Of a stretch of DNA of 6,434 nt, positions 6,215 through 6,434 are shown one piece after another (the stretch's first letter is position 1; each line of letters begins with the position of its first letter). A program made the translations under genes and the position numbers. The stretch comes from Candidatus Thiodictyon intracellulare (lineage in GTDB: Bacteria; Pseudomonadota; Gammaproteobacteria; Chromatiales; Chromatiaceae). The stretch lies in NCBI GenBank assembly GCA_016292295.1, contig JADNEJ010000512.1, forward strand, positions 1 to 6,434, read 5' to 3'. Below the pieces are notes generated by a model. The model ran no database searches, was not told the DNA's origin, and saw only the letters and a list, made by a program, of their open reading frames with translations.

Positions 6215-6434
6215 ATTCTACTCAGCTAATGCCAAATTTTCGGTTTTCTCACCGACCGGTTATTTCAAAATTTTCCGTCAGCAAGAAGCTCCATGGCCGC
6301 TCAATAAGATTCAAATTGGGCGCATAAGGCAGAAGAAAGACAAGCTTAATGCGGAAATCCTTGATGTAATCTTGAACCGCTTTGGAGCAGTAGTAGCGAG
6401 CGTTGTCGCAAATGACGTAGATCCAGGTCGCGAC
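6215..6434 (-). mobile_element. IS630-family insertion sequence, 3' end (partial and probably defective)
   Basis: The right part of the window drops in GC compared with the rest and contains the 3' end of an IS630-type transposase on the minus strand. The element runs off the window, so its other end is not visible. The inner edge is uncertain: it lies between the toxin-remnant stop (6200) and the transposase stop (6249). TA dinucleotides, the IS630 target, occur at 6214-6215, 6219-6220 and 6227-6228, and any of them could mark the junction. The start given here is therefore approximate. Confidence 0.5.
6249..6434 (-). pseudogene. IS630-family transposase, C-terminal fragment with a likely internal deletion
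   Basis: The last 61 codons before the TGA (6251-6249) include WIYVICDNARYYCSKAVQDY and LPYAPNLNLIERPW. These are hallmarks of IS630/Tc1-mariner DDE transposases. The second catalytic Asp (CDN) and the final Glu (LIE) are separated by 34 residues, the DD34E spacing of this family. In full-length relatives LIERLW is followed by KFFKKK and several tens of residues before a C-terminal LLTENFxIIG. Here the two parts are joined almost directly (LIERPW-SFLLTENFEITGR), which points to an in-frame internal deletion. The N-terminal domain and first Asp lie outside the window. The enzyme is probably inactive, though a trans-acting copy may exist elsewhere. Confidence 0.8.

Noticed and set aside
1..6434. 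CRISPR array, tRNA or rRNA genes, or a defence system
   Set aside because: No regularly spaced repeats, no cloverleaf-like tRNA sequence and no rRNA segment were seen on reading. The only defence-related genes are the broken toxin-antitoxin remnants.

Overview
This GC-rich window appears to come from a gammaproteobacterial chromosome, and a purple sulfur bacterium or close relative (Chromatiales) is my best guess. That guess rests on three things: the style of the RimI and NifJ proteins, a nifJ gene followed by a dihydroorotate-dehydrogenase-like gene, and a decayed ParE/RelE-type toxin-antitoxin pair beside an IS630 fragment. No rRNA or other taxonomic marker is present, so this is inference.

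Layout from left to right. A minus-strand gene starts at 42 and leaves the window after 14 codons. Upstream of it on the same strand is rimI (140-601), encoding the N-acetyltransferase of ribosomal protein S18. A 393-base divergent region (602-994) separates rimI from nifJ; it holds a 38-base near-perfect palindrome and several smaller dyads but no convincing gene. nifJ (995-4594) encodes a complete homodimeric pyruvate:ferredoxin/flavodoxin oxidoreductase. All twelve cluster cysteines and the thiamine diphosphate site are present. A 169-base spacer rich in nested inverted repeats leads to a GTG-started gene (4764-5780) for an FMN-barrel protein of the dihydroorotate dehydrogenase-like family. 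This protein lacks the usual catalytic cysteine/serine motif. A strong hairpin at about 5839-5862 probably ends this two-gene unit.

The right end is a small scrapyard. A putative addiction-module antitoxin (5932-6123) stops just short of the usual family end. It runs directly into the last ~25 codons of a ParE/RelE-type toxin in another frame, so most of the toxin is deleted. Next comes the 3' end of an IS630-family transposase on the minus strand (6249-6434, running off the window), which itself seems to have lost a block after the last catalytic acid.

How the genes work together: NifJ interconverts pyruvate and CoA with acetyl-CoA, CO2 and low-potential electrons carried by ferredoxin or flavodoxin. 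The FMN protein next to it probably belongs to the same redox or anaerobic metabolism, but its substrate cannot be read from the sequence. rimI is a housekeeping gene that merely shares the divergent intergenic region.
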